Source of the DNA: Hassallia sp050875635
GTDB lineage: Bacteria > Cyanobacteriota > Cyanobacteriia > Cyanobacteriales > Nostocaceae
DNA: 64,000 bases
Assembly (NCBI RefSeq): GCF_050875635.1
Contig: NZ_JBPAOH010000003.1
Coordinates: forward strand, 66,834-130,833
Reading direction: 5' to 3'
Position numbers and translations under genes: made by a program. This document shows, one piece after another, positions 63,022 through 64,000 of the stretch. Each line of letters begins with the position of its first letter. The first letter of the stretch is position 1. The notes beneath the pieces are model-generated. The model was not told the origin of the DNA, searched no databases, and was given only the letters and a program-made list of their open reading frames with translations.

Positions 63022-63801
63022 ATGACTACCGGAGCTACCACAGAGCAGCAGATTGCAGAGATCATGCGATATGCGACAAATTTCACGGAGCAAGAATTTA
63101 CTGAGGTTACACCCAAAGCAGAATTACCAAAACAATCCAATGTCTTAGGGTCAGCTCCGCAAATCCTACATAAGTTAGGAGAAAACCTCCAAAAATGGAC
63201 AATACCCGAAGAGCTATCTGTAGTTGAGAGCTCCGTCTCACTAATGCCCCTGGCTCAGAGACTTTTTCTCTGGTCTTTCGTCTACGGTATTGGACCCAAA
63301 CGCTATTTGGAAATAGGAACAGATGCTGGCGGATCAGCTATGATCGTCAAAAGTGCGATCGTAGCCCTGGGGTTGGACGATTTTCGTGGCGTTTGCATCG
63401 ATCCTGAATTTAAGCTGGTTCAAACAACGCGCGACTATTTGGGTGAACAATTTAGCTACATCGAACAGAAGAATTCGCCGGAGGCAATGATTGAAGCGGC
63501 TCGGCTGGCAGGACCTTTCGACTTAATTCTGGTTGATGGAGACCATACCTACGATCGTGCCCTGATTGATATTATGCTCGCCATACCTTATCTTAGTCGC
63601 GGTGGGTACATTTTGATTGACGATGCTGCTCACGCCCAAGTTCGTGATGCCATCAGCTATGTAATTGAGAATTGCCGATTGATTGACTGTGGTTTTATGT
63701 GTCGTCACACAATATCATACGAAGTATTGGTTCCATCTGGTGTATGGCAAGGAGAAAATATGCGTACAGCAGGGCTATATCTGCTGCGTAAGCCTTTGTA
63801 A
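63022..63801 (+). CDS. Class I SAM-dependent methyltransferase (Methyltransf_24 type)
   Basis: 259 residues from ATG 63022. SAM motif I is YLEIGTDAGGSAMIVKSAIV near 94-113. Acidic motif II is GVCIDPEFK, the post-I segment is GPFDLILVDGDHTYDRALID, and GGYILIDDAAHAQ follows. The N-terminal about 80 residues are helical with no signal. Resembles small-molecule O-methyltransferases of the CmcI/Methyltransf_24 group. Near the GT/ABC/MFS genes it could belong to a decayed natural-product module. Complete. Confidence 0.85.
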   Translation: MTTGATTEQQIAEIMRYATNFTEQEFTEVTPKAELPKQSNVLGSAPQILHKLGENLQKWTIPEELSVVESSVSLMPLAQRLFLWSFVYGIGPKRYLEIGTDAGGSAMIVKSAIVALGLDDFRGVCIDPEFKLVQTTRDYLGEQFSYIEQKNSPEAMIEAARLAGPFDLILVDGDHTYDRALIDIMLAIPYLSRGGYILIDDAAHAQVRDAISYVIENCRLIDCGFMCRHTISYEVLVPSGVWQGENMRTAGLYLLRKPL

Positions 63802-64000
63802 TTCAAGATGGGGTGTTTTTAGGCGATCGCGCTGAAGCACCCTTGATTTAAATCAAGAACTAGTTAATTTATCAGTTTCTCAGCTTCATAATCCAAGGTA
63901 TTGCAGAACTTTAATCATTTTATATTCGTTTCTAGTCAAATATATCAATTTAGCTGACGATACAGGTTCACAATTATTTTTATGAACTTGATTGACATGA
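63802..64000. other. Window end, no gene seen
   Basis: A/T-rich sequence after the methyltransferase; a GCGATCGC octamer at 63823-63830. No recognisable gene or repeat before the window ends inside the inferred nifK element. Confidence 0.4.

Larger units (their letters stand above)
56197..64000. mobile_element. Inferred nifK excision element, left 7.8 kb
   Basis: The left boundary is placed where NifK similarity ends. The right boundary, att repeat partner and recombinase are not in the window. Visible contents are a decayed glycosyltransferase, ABC exporter, MFS, GH13 enzyme, MITE and methyltransferase, none related to nif. A simple deletion/insertion that destroyed nifK cannot be excluded from this window alone, but intact neighbouring nif genes and two confirmed elements favour an excision element. 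Confidence 0.75.

Noticed and set aside
1..64000. tRNA or rRNA genes
   Set aside because: No tRNA-like cloverleaf or rRNA sequence was recognised by eye; a covariance-model scan would be decisive.

Overview
The window comes from a nitrogen-fixing, heterocyst-forming filamentous cyanobacterium. The evidence is a cyanobacterial nif cluster (nifB-fdxN-nifS-nifU, a glbN globin gene, nifHDK, and nifP-V-Z-T on the opposite strand), abundant HIP1-type GCGATCGC octamers, heptad short repeats, and developmentally excised DNA elements inside nif genes. Genus cannot be fixed from sequence alone.

Region 1 (1-12409). On the minus strand: nifP, two small conserved ORFs, nifV, nifZ and the start of nifT. 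A quinone-reductase-like gene and a small ORF follow, bracketed by inverted copies of a 22-bp repeat. Then on the plus strand: nifB, fdxN, nifS, nifU, glbN and the 5' part of nifH. fdxN is uninterrupted.

Region 2 (12410-34287) is an excision element inside nifH, about 21.87 kb between 11-bp direct repeats CACCATTCCTA. It carries an XisF-type serine recombinase at its right edge and xisH/xisI in its middle. Cargo includes a redox gene cluster (VOC, SDR, MDR, NAD-binding oxidoreductase), a Tat-exported dienelactone hydrolase, an EACC1-like protein next to a membrane-anchored caspase with a predicted periplasmic binding domain, a 2OG oxygenase, an IS1-family insertion, MITEs and many decayed genes. 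Precise recombination would give a 298-residue NifH.

Region 3 (34404-54770) is nifD, split by a second element of about 18.74 kb between the classical GGATTACTCCG repeats, with xisA at the right end. Its cargo is dominated by toxin-antitoxin modules (two PIN/VapC pairs, BrnT/BrnA, a HigBA remnant and three PIN-gene fragments), three related nuclease-like genes (two broken), a large NB-ARC/TPR STAND ATPase, an AlkB-like gene and a REP-associated tyrosine transposase with REP palindromes.

Region 4 (54916-64000) is nifK, which stops resembling NifK after the His-Met-Arg-Ser at residue about 427 and runs into unrelated sequence. This is best read as the left end of a third element whose right end lies outside the window. 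Its visible cargo is a decayed macrolide-type glycosyltransferase, an SbmA/BacA-like ABC exporter, an MFS gene with an early nonsense codon, a GH13 amylase-family enzyme, a 154-bp MITE and a SAM methyltransferase.

All three nifHDK structural genes are therefore interrupted. At least two recombinase chemistries (serine with XisH/XisI, and tyrosine XisA) must act before nitrogenase can be made, while the upstream cofactor and Fe-S genes are intact.
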